Origin: a virus
IMG/VR virus record: IMGVR_UViG_3300017748_000200
Coordinates: 1-20,465 of that record
DNA length: 20,465 bases
Reading direction: 5' to 3' (one strand)
In this document: positions 7,908 through 16,033 of the stretch, one piece after another
How the letters are laid out: the number at the start of each line of letters is the position of its first letter
Position numbering within the stretch: the first letter of the stretch is position 1
Notes under the pieces: generated by a model
The model's input: only the letters and a program-made list of their open reading frames with translations
The model's database searches: none
What the model was told of the DNA's origin: nothing
Made by a program: the position numbers and the translations under genes

Positions 7908-9941
7908 TTAACAATCTAAACAATTTGTAAAAGTACATCCTAAGGGAAGATTACTATTAGAACCTGCAGGTATTGAATATAAACTAAATTGTTCTAATTG
8001 GGATTTAGTAAAAGGACAAAATTCTGGGTCATTTGTATCTGCATAGTTTGTGTTAGAATTATTAGTATCTAATATAGTTCTTACTTCTCCTGATAACCCA
8101 TAATTACTTCCTTCATTAGGGGGATTAAAGTAATTACCCCCATTTGGTTCATAATAACGTAAATTTATTTGGTTGTTTTTTATAGGTTCATGTGTTAACC
8201 CTATATAAGCTATTTTACTTGTTTTTATAGCTTCCCAATTAAATCTTGAAGATCCTTCTCCTACCATTCCATATCTATAAGGATTAGCATATTCAACATT
8301 AAAAATTCCTATTCCAAACATACTGCTATTATTATTTGATCCAAAAGGAATACTATTAACCCCTGTATCATAAGCTATTCTTTTGAATTTTTGGTCTTTA
8401 TAAACATCACTATTTTTATTAAATAAATGATCTGGTAAATCTTTATCTTTTATTTTAAATATTTTTTTAGATGCATTTGAAGATTCATCTAAATTATAAA
8501 AATAATGATACCTAAAATCTTCTGCTGCTTCATAGTTAGCATTTCCTGAAGTAACATCTGTGTATCTTAAATATACAACATAGGTACCAAATAATTTTAA
8601 TATAGGTTGACCATAAACAGGGAATGTTTTTCCATTTCCTAAAGCTATTCTATGATCTAGTTTTATATTTCCTGCATACTGAAACCATCCCCCACCTGAT
8701 TCTACATTACCTACACTTTTTGATATTTCATCATTTTCAAATTTTACTGTTTTTTTATAGTATCTAAAATCAGGATCATCAAATTTATCTTCTAAATCTC
8801 CTGATTGGTTTAAATCCCCAAAACAATCTTCAAAAGATCCATCTAATTGTCTACATCCGTTAGAGTATATTTTTCTAACATTACCATATAGTTCCTCAAA
8901 AGTTATTTCTGTTAATATATCTTGATTTGTTTTTGTGTTAAATTTTTCTTCGCTTCCCTCTATTAATATACGACCTTCAGCTAATAATATTCCTTTATAT
9001 TTTTTATCCCTACCCCAAAGTCTAGTTCCTGTTTGTTGAATATCTAAATTGTAATCATAATAGTCTTCGTATACTTGTTTTGTAATTTCAGGAGGTATTC
9101 CTTTTAATCCATTATCATCTTTTGCTATTTCTATAGTTGCAGTTTGTCCTACTCCTATGTATTCTGTTTCTATAGAATAAGGTTCTGGGTCATCATCAAA
9201 TTTATTTTTTATATAAGTTATACTACAACCATCTTCTGGATCATCTTCTAAATAAAAATCACCACTTATTAAATCAAAAGAATCATCTGCTTCTCTACCT
9301 TCACAATAAAGAGATAAAGTATCAAAAGGAAATCTTTGATATATAGGATCATAATCTGCTGCAAATTCAGACATAGATAAATGCCATTGATATGCTATTT
9401 TTACACCATCAGGTATTCTATTTAATTCATTAATACTTAAAAAATATAATTCACTATATAGTTCTCCTCCTACTTTAAGAGATTTTCTAATTAATTTATA
9501 TAAACCTTCACTACTAATAGCTCTTTTTAAACCATCTTGCATAACATAAACAGTAGTCATTCCTTGAAACTGACCATCTGCATTTCCTGCTGTTAAAAAA
9601 GAACCATTAGGATATTCAGAATTTGATGGTCTAGGTGATGTTATTTTTGTTAATTCTTCTTGTTTTGAGTCTAATTTTTCTAATAAAGATTCTATTTTAT
9701 CATCTAATTTTTTATTTATTTGTGGATATAAATAATCTCTACTTTCTTTTATTATAGATTCATGAGAATTTTTTCCTTTTTTATTTATTTTAAAAAATAA
9801 AGAATTATATAAATCTTCTACCCTTTCATTAGATAAAGGAGGTTCTGATCTTGTTAATTCACTAAAAGATTTATTGTAAAGTTTATTAGATAACTTATTA
9901 CTTTTTATAGTTTTTTCTAATTTTATTTTATCTTCAGACAT
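7908..9941 (-). CDS. Tail structural protein with N-terminal KR-x-IS domain (677 aa)
   Basis: The N-terminus is Lys/Glu-rich and helical, with a coiled coil near 80-98 (DDKIESLLEKLDSKQEEL). Then PNGSF (111-115) and VYVMQDGLKRAIS (131-143), SELYFL and LNRIPDGVKI follow; this region is shared with the neighbouring 206-aa protein. The remaining 500 residues are acidic, Asn/Tyr/Gly-rich and probably beta-structured, typical of phage tail surface proteins, without a domain I recognise. The C-terminus is unusual: CPFTKS near 645, then LGCTFTNCLDC as the final residues, so four cysteines fall in the last 36 residues. The start overlaps the stop of the previous gene in a TAATG arrangement, implying coupled translation. 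A baseplate or adhesin-like role is inferred. Confidence 0.65.
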   Translation of the reverse strand: MSEDKIKLEKTIKSNKLSNKLYNKSFSELTRSEPPLSNERVEDLYNSLFFKINKKGKNSHESIIKESRDYLYPQINKKLDDKIESLLEKLDSKQEELTKITSPRPSNSEYPNGSFLTAGNADGQFQGMTTVYVMQDGLKRAISSEGLYKLIRKSLKVGGELYSELYFLSINELNRIPDGVKIAYQWHLSMSEFAADYDPIYQRFPFDTLSLYCEGREADDSFDLISGDFYLEDDPEDGCSITYIKNKFDDDPEPYSIETEYIGVGQTATIEIAKDDNGLKGIPPEITKQVYEDYYDYNLDIQQTGTRLWGRDKKYKGILLAEGRILIEGSEEKFNTKTNQDILTEITFEELYGNVRKIYSNGCRQLDGSFEDCFGDLNQSGDLEDKFDDPDFRYYKKTVKFENDEISKSVGNVESGGGWFQYAGNIKLDHRIALGNGKTFPVYGQPILKLFGTYVVYLRYTDVTSGNANYEAAEDFRYHYFYNLDESSNASKKIFKIKDKDLPDHLFNKNSDVYKDQKFKRIAYDTGVNSIPFGSNNNSSMFGIGIFNVEYANPYRYGMVGEGSSRFNWEAIKTSKIAYIGLTHEPIKNNQINLRYYEPNGGNYFNPPNEGSNYGLSGEVRTILDTNNSNTNYADTNDPEFCPFTKSQLEQFSLYSIPAGSNSNLPLGCTFTNCLDC

Positions 9942-11173
9942 TATCTTACAACTTTAAAGAAATAATCGTTATCATAAATGGTTACTCCATCTTTAGCTAT
10001 ATGTTTTATTAATATACGATAATATCTTTCTGGTTGTAACCCTTTCATAAAAATTTTAAAATAACTACTTTCATTATCATGACTTAGTCTTGTGTATTCA
10101 GTATCGAAAGGGATAATTTCTTCTTCAGAATATGCATCTCTTATACTATACAATGACTTTGCATCTGTTCTAAATATATAATTGTTTAAATAATTTGATG
10201 AAGTAGAAAAAGTTCTTACTGGATATTTTGGTCTTACATGGAATCTAAATAAAGCTTCATCGTTTTGATTGTATTCTTCTTTGTCGTTATACAAAGAAAC
10301 ATTAAAAGATCCACTAGAAGCTTTTGGTAGTGTTGAGTTAATTTCTTGATCATTCCACTTAAATGTTAATTTAGGAGGATAAATTGTATGAGTATCTTGA
10401 GAAAAATATTGTAATTCACCAAAACTAGTAGCTACATTAGATTCAACACTATCTATTTGTTTTATTAAAAATCCTTGATTTGAAATTCCTATTGGGTACT
10501 GTGCATCATTAAAATAACTTTGACTAAATTTTGTAACTATATCAGTTACATCAAAATTTGTATCTAAATTATCTCCTGCTAGAAATTGTTGGTTTGTTTG
10601 GAAACCACTACCTGTATACCAAACACCTCCTCCTGGAGTTATAGGTCCCCCATTATCTGAAGAACTAACTATTGATCCTGATGTTCCTGTTACTGTTTCA
10701 TATTGTTCTATTGTAAATCCTCCATATTCTCCTATTGCAGATGTTCCTATTCCTCCTAAAGAAGAAGTTGTCCATGCAGTAGCTTGGATTGAATTATCTC
10801 TAAATTTCCAAGTAACTCCATTTGAGGCTGAGGGTAAATTAAAGTATTTATTTGTTCCTTCGTTCCATGATTGTGAAATAGCATATACTTCTAATAGTTG
10901 AGTAGATGTTAAATTTTTAGCTTGAACAGAAGTTAATTGAAGATTTACTTTAGAAGAAGCAAAATTATCGCCCCCCATAGTATTTTCTATTATAGATGCT
11001 ATTTCTTCTTCTTTAAATTTAATTACAATTCTTGAAGGATAATAAAATTGGTCTGTATTTCCTCTTTCTTTTACAAGTTCAAGTATTTCATCTCCCCCTG
11101 TATTCATGTCTACACGATCGGGATGACTATATAATGTTGCGTCTATTTCTGGGAATAAAAAGTAGTATGCCAT
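9941..11173 (-). CDS. Baseplate-associated protein with DNRLRE/CBM-like beta domain (410 aa)
   Basis: Residues about 8-275 follow the pattern of the DNRLRE/carbohydrate-binding beta-sandwich family. There is an early SRIVIKF strand (47-53), YAISQSWNEGTNKYF (97-111), GVTWKFRD (119-126), FDVTDIVTKF (207-216), a GFLIKQ strand (234-239) and the closing YPPKLTFKW (265-273). Gly/Ser-rich loops lie between 137 and 200. A C-terminal part (285-410) with FRFHVRPKYPVR, EEEIIPFDTEYTRLS and LQPERYYRILIK looks like a further beta domain ending in a strand. There is no signal peptide. The gene sits directly after gp6, where T4 encodes gp7 and gp8, with a 1-nt gap. A plausible role is a glycan-contacting or structural component of the baseplate periphery. 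The fold call is from pattern, not from a search. Confidence 0.65.
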   Translation of the reverse strand: MAYYFLFPEIDATLYSHPDRVDMNTGGDEILELVKERGNTDQFYYPSRIVIKFKEEEIASIIENTMGGDNFASSKVNLQLTSVQAKNLTSTQLLEVYAISQSWNEGTNKYFNLPSASNGVTWKFRDNSIQATAWTTSSLGGIGTSAIGEYGGFTIEQYETVTGTSGSIVSSSDNGGPITPGGGVWYTGSGFQTNQQFLAGDNLDTNFDVTDIVTKFSQSYFNDAQYPIGISNQGFLIKQIDSVESNVATSFGELQYFSQDTHTIYPPKLTFKWNDQEINSTLPKASSGSFNVSLYNDKEEYNQNDEALFRFHVRPKYPVRTFSTSSNYLNNYIFRTDAKSLYSIRDAYSEEEIIPFDTEYTRLSHDNESSYFKIFMKGLQPERYYRILIKHIAKDGVTIYDNDYFFKVVR

Positions 11174-11174
11174 T

Positions 11175-13067
11175 TTAATATGTTGTTACACGTCCTTGAA
11201 TATCAGCATTTGGGAATTTTAATTCAAAAATACTAGGATCCATTGAAGGATAAATTACGTTATTTTTAGTTGCTTCTTTAAAACCATACTTATATTTTGA
11301 ATATCCTAAACTTTCTCCATTTTTATTTTCAAATCTAACAGATTCTACTGTTTGACATCCTGCGACCCCTCCTATTAAATTTTGAACTTCAGAAATTATA
11401 ATAGGTTGGTTTATCTGCCATTTATCTATACTAAAATATTCTTTAATTTCATTAATACAATTTAATAATACTTCTTGATTATTATAAGACTTATATGTTG
11501 TAATTTCAAATTCAATACCAAAATTAATTGCAAATGCATCTTTAATATTAATAGCATCTGTTAGCATTCTATATTGTTCTAAATAAGTAGATAAATTTAT
11601 TTTAGTTGCTGTGTTTAAATTTGTAAGATTTTTATTTTGATCATATCCTAAAGTATATAAATTTAAAGCTAAAGGATTAGGTATTCTACCTGGTTCGTTT
11701 GTTAAAGGTGAAGTTTGATCATCTTGAACTATATATGCTTTAGCTACTCTACCTAATTGTGCGGGCATAGATAAGGATCTAATTAGATAATCATCTTTTG
11801 TAACTGTTCTTTGTTGTGCTCCAAAATTAGCCATAGTATTCATTCTAACTTCTTCTATGGTTTCTGCTCCTCCTCCGCCTCTAGCTGCTTCTACATTAGT
11901 AGATTGGATTGAAGATTTAACAAAATTTAACATACTTTGATTTAAATTAGGTTTAGGTGTTATATTTATAGAACCTAATTCTGTGATTGAATTTGAATTT
12001 ACATTAGCATTTAAACCCCCTCCTACTAAATAAGTTACTTTTAAGGTTGTATTAGCAGGTACTTCTCCATAAGCTTTAGTATATAAAAAATTAGAGGGAT
12101 CATATGATACGTCTAATTTGCTTCTTCCATCCATAATTCCTAAACCTATATTATCTGGATTAGGAATAATTTGTTCGTCTGCTTTATCACTAACACCTGA
12201 TCCAAATTGTAATTCTAATTTATTGTCTTTTTTTACTCTTGTTGTAAATCTTTTAGGTACTTTTTTTAATTTTAAAAGATGAGGTGTTTGGTGGTTATAT
12301 TGATGTAGTTCAGGATCATTAGCTGCTGTATTATCTACTTCTTCAAATATTGTACTTTGTGCTAGATAAGGAACTTCATGGTATTTTTTACCTGATGAGT
12401 CTATTATAGATTCTATAGAGATTATATTAGTATCAAACAATTCTAATGTTAAATATTTTTGAGGAGCCCCTACAACAAAAGATTGAGTTTTTGTTTCTGC
12501 GGAAATAGAAGGTACTGTTTTTTTCAATAAATAGTATTCTGGGTTTTGTGATATGTCATATTGGTATACACTTACTGTAGTTGGTTCAAAACTTGATGAA
12601 AATCCAAATCTAGCATCTTTTGTTATATAAAAAGATGTACCATTTGTAGAGGCAAATGTAGAATTTGAATTTATATTTAAAGCATAATCATAATCAGGTT
12701 CATATGATCCATTTACTATTTTTGAAGGTACTAATTGAGATATATCTAAATCAACAGAAGCTGCTGATGTTAATTTTGGTTTATAACCCATAGCATGTGC
12801 TATGTTGTATAAGTTTTCTTTTTCTTGAGCTAGATTTAAAAATGATTCTCTTAATTGAGTGTCTGTGTAAAAAGATAAAACATCTCCTACATAAGCAGCC
12901 ATTTCTAGAAACATCATTCCTGGATTACCTTCACTAAAATCATTAAAATTATTAGGAAAATAAGTTTGAGTAAATTCTACTAATCTACTTTTAAAGCTAT
13001 TATAGTCTTTACTTAAGTATTTAACTTCTTTATCTTGATTTTTATTTGATACTTTATTATAAGCCAT
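11175..13067 (-). CDS. 6: Baseplate wedge protein, gp6-like (baseplate J family)
   Basis: The 630 residues compare with 660 in T4 gp6. The N-terminal part has NPGMMFLEMAAYVGDVLSFY (48-67), the characteristic helix of gp6/baseplate-J proteins, followed by LNLAQEKENLYNIAHAMGYK. The central strand-rich region leads to VTYLVGGGLNANVNS (344-358). A conserved GGGGAETIEEVRMN (397-410) and TVTKDDYLIRS (421-431) block follows, equivalent to the GG-x-x-E-x-x-x-x-x...T-x-x-DY signature of this family. In T4, gp6 dimers form the inner iris of the baseplate that clamps neighbouring wedges and opens when the sheath contracts. Its start overlaps the gp25-like stop by 1 nt (TAATG), preserving the gp25-gp6 adjacency common in contractile systems. 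Confidence 0.93.
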   Translation of the reverse strand: MAYNKVSNKNQDKEVKYLSKDYNSFKSRLVEFTQTYFPNNFNDFSEGNPGMMFLEMAAYVGDVLSFYTDTQLRESFLNLAQEKENLYNIAHAMGYKPKLTSAASVDLDISQLVPSKIVNGSYEPDYDYALNINSNSTFASTNGTSFYITKDARFGFSSSFEPTTVSVYQYDISQNPEYYLLKKTVPSISAETKTQSFVVGAPQKYLTLELFDTNIISIESIIDSSGKKYHEVPYLAQSTIFEEVDNTAANDPELHQYNHQTPHLLKLKKVPKRFTTRVKKDNKLELQFGSGVSDKADEQIIPNPDNIGLGIMDGRSKLDVSYDPSNFLYTKAYGEVPANTTLKVTYLVGGGLNANVNSNSITELGSINITPKPNLNQSMLNFVKSSIQSTNVEAARGGGGAETIEEVRMNTMANFGAQQRTVTKDDYLIRSLSMPAQLGRVAKAYIVQDDQTSPLTNEPGRIPNPLALNLYTLGYDQNKNLTNLNTATKINLSTYLEQYRMLTDAINIKDAFAINFGIEFEITTYKSYNNQEVLLNCINEIKEYFSIDKWQINQPIIISEVQNLIGGVAGCQTVESVRFENKNGESLGYSKYKYGFKEATKNNVIYPSMDPSIFELKFPNADIQGRVTTY

Positions 13068-13474
13068 TACTCGTTAAAATTTAATTGAATTGCATCTACT
13101 GAATTATCTAATAAAGATCTATACGTTACTGCTACAAATAATGTTCTTTGATCTGTAGATAATGATGTTCTTACGTCAAATACTTGTATATTAGGTACGT
13201 AAAAATCTGCTTGTGTTATTATTTTTTGTCTTAAACTTTCTAAATTAATATTTTGTTCAAATAATAAATTTTTTATTCCTACACCAAAATTGGGTAAATT
13301 TACCCTCTCACCAGGAACAGTTAATAATAAATTTATAAGATTTGATTTTGCTTGATCTATAAGAGTTTCGGTACTACTAAATACATTATTTTCATCTAAA
13401 GGAAAAGCTACCCCTATCTTAATATTATTATTAAGATCTCTTGGGTCTTTTCTTATTCCTTGTATTAGAGGCAT
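13067..13474 (-). CDS. 25: Baseplate wedge protein, gp25-like
   Basis: The 135 residues are close to the usual size of the gp25/GPW family (T4 gp25 is 132 aa). The pattern GVAFPLDENNVF (21-32), a helix with DQAKSNLINLLLT (40-52), then PGERVNLPNFGVGIKNLLFE (54-73) is the family core, including the conserved Glu-Arg after PG. The C-terminal strand LFVAVTYRSLLDN closes the small alpha/beta fold. In contractile tails this protein sits at the sheath-baseplate junction and nucleates sheath assembly. It lies directly before gp6 with a 1-nt overlap. A plain A-rich leader precedes the ATG. Confidence 0.93.
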   Translation of the reverse strand: MPLIQGIRKDPRDLNNNIKIGVAFPLDENNVFSSTETLIDQAKSNLINLLLTVPGERVNLPNFGVGIKNLLFEQNINLESLRQKIITQADFYVPNIQVFDVRTSLSTDQRTLFVAVTYRSLLDNSVDAIQLNFNE

Positions 13475-13477
13475 GTA

Positions 13478-13927
13478 TTATTTTTTCTTTTTATTTATTG
13501 CTTTCATTAAACCACTGTAATCTCTTGTTACTGCATTTGCTACTGATTCAGGCATACCTGTTGTATCTACAGACATTGGTGCACCTGAAGCAAATGGTTG
13601 TGCTAAACTTACTGGGGCGTTTCCTGATTCTGTATTTGTATCTCCTTGTGCTGTTTCATTTAATAAATCATTTAAAGCTGAATTGTTTGTAAAATTTTGA
13701 GGTTTAAATGGTTTTGATTTTAAAGGAGCACTACCCATAATTTTTTCTCTTAAAGAATTTTTTGCTATTTCAGGAACTTCAACTATTCTTTCTTTATGTT
13801 CTATAATAGTTGGTTTTAATTCATCACTTAAATCTTCTTTAAGTGTTTTAATTTCTCTGCGTAACGCATAATCTATTTCTTCTCTAACTACTTTTCTAAT
13901 TAGATTTTCAAAAGTTTTTGCTTTCAT
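13478..13927 (-). CDS. Small structural or assembly protein, unrecognised (149 aa)
   Basis: The N-terminal third is a charged amphipathic helix (FENLIRKVVREEIDYALRRE, residues 6-25) followed by KTLKEDLSDEL. The middle (65-125) is Pro/Ser/Asn-rich and probably flexible. The C-terminus TRDYSGLMKAINKKKK is basic. There are no membrane segments or catalytic motif. It is the first gene of the wedge unit, placed 37 nt after the preceding gene behind a promoter-like motif and 3 nt before gp25. A helical anchor, flexible linker and basic tail suggest a minor virion or scaffolding component; I cannot assign it to a named family. Confidence 0.6.
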   Translation of the reverse strand: MKAKTFENLIRKVVREEIDYALRREIKTLKEDLSDELKPTIIEHKERIVEVPEIAKNSLREKIMGSAPLKSKPFKPQNFTNNSALNDLLNETAQGDTNTESGNAPVSLAQPFASGAPMSVDTTGMPESVANAVTRDYSGLMKAINKKKK

Positions 13928-13942
13928 ATTATTAATTATTGT

Positions 13943-13956
13943 TTGTTATAAATATA
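13943..13956 (-). promoter_or_regulatory. Putative phage promoter upstream of the wedge unit
   Basis: In the 37-nt gap 13928-13964 the minus strand reads an A8 tract, CT, TATATTTATAACAA and a further 15 nt before the ATG at 13927. It matches the motif at 1285-1297 except for one T-to-C change after TATAA. It would drive the 149-aa gene, gp25, gp6 and the peripheral baseplate genes. The assignment rests on recurrence at unit boundaries. Confidence 0.55.
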
Positions 13957-13964
13957 AGTTTTTT

Positions 13965-14975
13965 TTAAATATTAATTATTTTAAAACTAATATTGTATTT
14001 AAGTACCCATTCTTTAGTTTCTTTTTGTAAAACTGAGATTCTTTCTAATGCTCTAGTATCTCCTTGAGCACGTAAGTTAGCTAATGTATTAGCATATTTA
14101 TCTTCAATTAAAGATGTTAAATCTTCAAGGCTTAAACCATCATTTAAAGAATGTATATTATTTCCATCTATGGTATTTACACCTAATCCATCACCATCAC
14201 CACTACCACTACCACTTCCATCACCAGTTCCGGTTCCTGTTCCTGTTCCTGTTGCCCCTGTGCTATCATTTAATAAATCATCACATTTACTTTCATGATT
14301 CATTTTTGCAAATTGAGCTAATAATACTAATTTATCTAGTTGATCTTTTAAAGCTTTTAATTTAGTTACAGCAGTTGTAATAATATTTAATATTTTATTT
14401 ATTTTATTAGTATAAAGTTGTACTATAATTGTTAAACTTAATACTAAAGCCGAATATTCTGCTATTTTTCCTCCAGCTATATCTGCTAAATCTTTAGCTA
14501 AAATAATAGGTCCCGGAGGTACTCCTGCTCCATTAGGAGGGAGAGGTATGTGACCTGCTACTTTTATTAATATTTTGGCTATTATTATAGTGGTACCTAA
14601 TACAGCTGTAATAGGTTGTAAAACTGATGCTAATTGATTTATTTTAGCTAATACTCCTGAAGGGTCTGTTATTTTTTTTAGTTTTTCTTCTACTGCTGAT
14701 AATTTATCTAAAGCCTTACCTACTGCGTTTTGAAGTTTATCTATTTTATCAATAATTTTTTGATGTTTATTATCAAATTTTTCTTTTCCTTTACCTGTAC
14801 AATTTGTTTCTGAAACATCTGCTTTTAACTCATTTATAAGATCAGCAGGAGAAGGTATTTGTTGTTTAAGCTTTAAAACTTGTTTTTTACCTTGTTCCTT
14901 TATTTGTTGTTTAGACGTTGTTATAACTCGAGTTACTGTGTTATTTAATAAATTTCTTACTGTTTCTGAAGACAT
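13965..14975 (-). CDS. Helical protein with two long hydrophobic segments and Gly-repeat linker (336 aa)
   Basis: Three parts are visible. Residues 1-105 are Lys/Glu-rich helix, including a coiled coil at about 70-102. Residues 108-142 and 155-187 contain long hydrophobic stretches (ITAVLGTTIIIAKILIKVAG and ALVLSLTIIVQLY), separated by a Pro/Gly turn (IPLPPNGAGVPPG). After another helical part comes a strict Gly-X linker (GTGTGTGTGDGSGSGSGDGD, 243-262) and a helical C-terminus. It follows the spike gene by 1 nt and ends the hub/spike unit. The hydrophobic helices beside a cell-puncturing module are compatible with a protein that enters or spans the host membrane, or with a tail-interior protein; both are speculation. 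It is too short to be a typical tape measure for a contractile myovirus tail. Confidence 0.6.
   Translation of the reverse strand: MSSETVRNLLNNTVTRVITTSKQQIKEQGKKQVLKLKQQIPSPADLINELKADVSETNCTGKGKEKFDNKHQKIIDKIDKLQNAVGKALDKLSAVEEKLKKITDPSGVLAKINQLASVLQPITAVLGTTIIIAKILIKVAGHIPLPPNGAGVPPGPIILAKDLADIAGGKIAEYSALVLSLTIIVQLYTNKINKILNIITTAVTKLKALKDQLDKLVLLAQFAKMNHESKCDDLLNDSTGATGTGTGTGTGDGSGSGSGDGDGLGVNTIDGNNIHSLNDGLSLEDLTSLIEDKYANTLANLRAQGDTRALERISVLQKETKEWVLKYNISFKIINI
14188..14253. repeat. Imperfect hexanucleotide tandem repeat inside the 336-aa gene
   Basis: On the plus strand eleven consecutive hexamers run CCATCA, CCATCA, CCACTA, CCACTA, CCACTT, CCATCA, CCAGTT, CCGGTT and then CCTGTT three times. 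They encode the alternating Gly-Thr, Gly-Ser and Gly-Asp linker. Unit length is a multiple of three, so gain or loss of units would change linker length without shifting frame. Confidence 0.85.
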
Positions 14976-14976
14976 T

Positions 14977-15447
14977 TTATACTAATTTTGTGTTTGTACT
15001 CATTATATCTTGTATATCTTGTTTTAGACTTTCTATTTCTATTTTTCTTGATTGAAAAGTAGAAAAATTAGCTGGATTCATACCAGTTAATCCACCCGGA
15101 GGTGTTACTACATATGTTACTTTTGTACATATATCATCTATTACATCATCTATTAAATCTAATACACCTTCTAATAATTCCCCTAATTCATCTCCTAATA
15201 CTGCTGGTTGGGTTGGAAGAGTATCATCAAATTCTAAGCCTAAATAAATTTGAGGAGAATTTATAATAAATTTACTTTCTTCATTAGGACTTGTATCAAA
15301 ATGGAAACTACCATTTGTACTAAAACCTATAGCTTTATCTGAAAACAGTAAAATACTATCTGATTTTGCATTAAATAGTAATCTATCTGAATTTAATATT
15401 ACTTGATTTCCTTGGTATGTGTCTGGGGATTCAGGAATGTATGCCAT
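14977..15447 (-). CDS. Spike/needle protein resembling the C-terminal part of gp5 (156 aa)
   Basis: Residues 13-70 form a run of short alternating strands: NQVILNSDRLLFNAKSD, ILLFSDKAIGFSTNGSFHFD, then SPQIYLG and AVLGDELGELL. From memory this is the pattern of the C-terminal beta part of gp5 in T4-like marine phages, where strands with small and hydrophobic alternation build the trimeric needle below the baseplate. Residues 85-110 are an acidic helix (LLEGVLDLIDDVIDDI), and a further helix lies at 133-150. No catalytic site is visible. It follows the M15 peptidase gene by 2 nt, in the same order as the domains of T4 gp5. It is probably the separate membrane-piercing needle or its adaptor. 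The strand region is short compared with the T4 needle. Confidence 0.7.
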   Translation of the reverse strand: MAYIPESPDTYQGNQVILNSDRLLFNAKSDSILLFSDKAIGFSTNGSFHFDTSPNEESKFIINSPQIYLGLEFDDTLPTQPAVLGDELGELLEGVLDLIDDVIDDICTKVTYVVTPPGGLTGMNPANFSTFQSRKIEIESLKQDIQDIMSTNTKLV

Positions 15448-15449
15448 AA

Positions 15450-16031
15450 TTATACTATTGTTTGGTCTGCTTCATTTTCTAATCCATGAGTATACTGTCC
15501 CCTTCTTTCTGTATTTTGAGTTCTAAAATATTCATGTAAATCTTCTCTATCTGAAGCTAGTGATTTTGTTTTTTTATTATCGTCTTCATTATATGCTATG
15601 TGTATCCATGATGAATTTAAATTACCACTATTAAAATCTCCTTTTTCTGGAAACTCCCATATAATTTGATTAAATGTAGGTAAATTTGCTATAGCCCAAT
15701 TATATATTTCAGATGTAGATCCTTCAGTGTAAATTAAATCACAAGCCATTCCTTGTATATGTTGAGAATTTTCTACTCCATTTACTGCTGCATTTAATGC
15801 TTTAGATCTATAAACAGATGTTACCCCTATAGAATTACCACTACTACCAGGTAAATTATTAAAATGACTCATTATAGGAGCTATACATTTATTATGTAAT
15901 TTTTCTAAATTACCTATAATATATTCAGAAGTCAATTTAGAATCTGATTCTACATCAACACCTGGAGTATTATCTATACCTTTTTTTGTTGCAGTACTGC
16001 TTAAAATATATGATTTTAATTTAAACGCCAT
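15450..16031 (-). CDS. M15-family zinc peptidase, probable tail-associated lysin (193 aa)
   Basis: The fold signature of peptidase M15 (VanY/DD-carboxypeptidase-like) is clear: VTSVYRSKALNAAV (70-83), then SQHIQGMACD (89-98) giving His91 and Asp98 as zinc ligands. IIWEF (123-127) contributes a candidate catalytic Glu126, and SWIHIAY (141-147) gives the third ligand, His144. These enzymes cut peptide cross-links or stems in peptidoglycan. No signal peptide is visible. The gene lies between the gp5-like hub gene and the spike gene, with 2-nt gaps on each side, which points to a virion-carried enzyme that opens the cell wall during DNA entry. A role as the lysis endolysin is the main alternative. 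The N-terminal 45 residues may be a docking part. Confidence 0.88.
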   Translation of the reverse strand: MAFKLKSYILSSTATKKGIDNTPGVDVESDSKLTSEYIIGNLEKLHNKCIAPIMSHFNNLPGSSGNSIGVTSVYRSKALNAAVNGVENSQHIQGMACDLIYTEGSTSEIYNWAIANLPTFNQIIWEFPEKGDFNSGNLNSSWIHIAYNEDDNKKTKSLASDREDLHEYFRTQNTERRGQYTHGLENEADQTIV

Positions 16032-16033
16032 AA

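Noticed and set aside
13441-14365. Plus-strand open frames 13441-13692 and 14114-14365
   Set aside because: They are antisense shadows. The products are Leu-rich or His/Tyr-rich (the latter is just the other strand of the hexamer repeat) and lack plausible protein composition.
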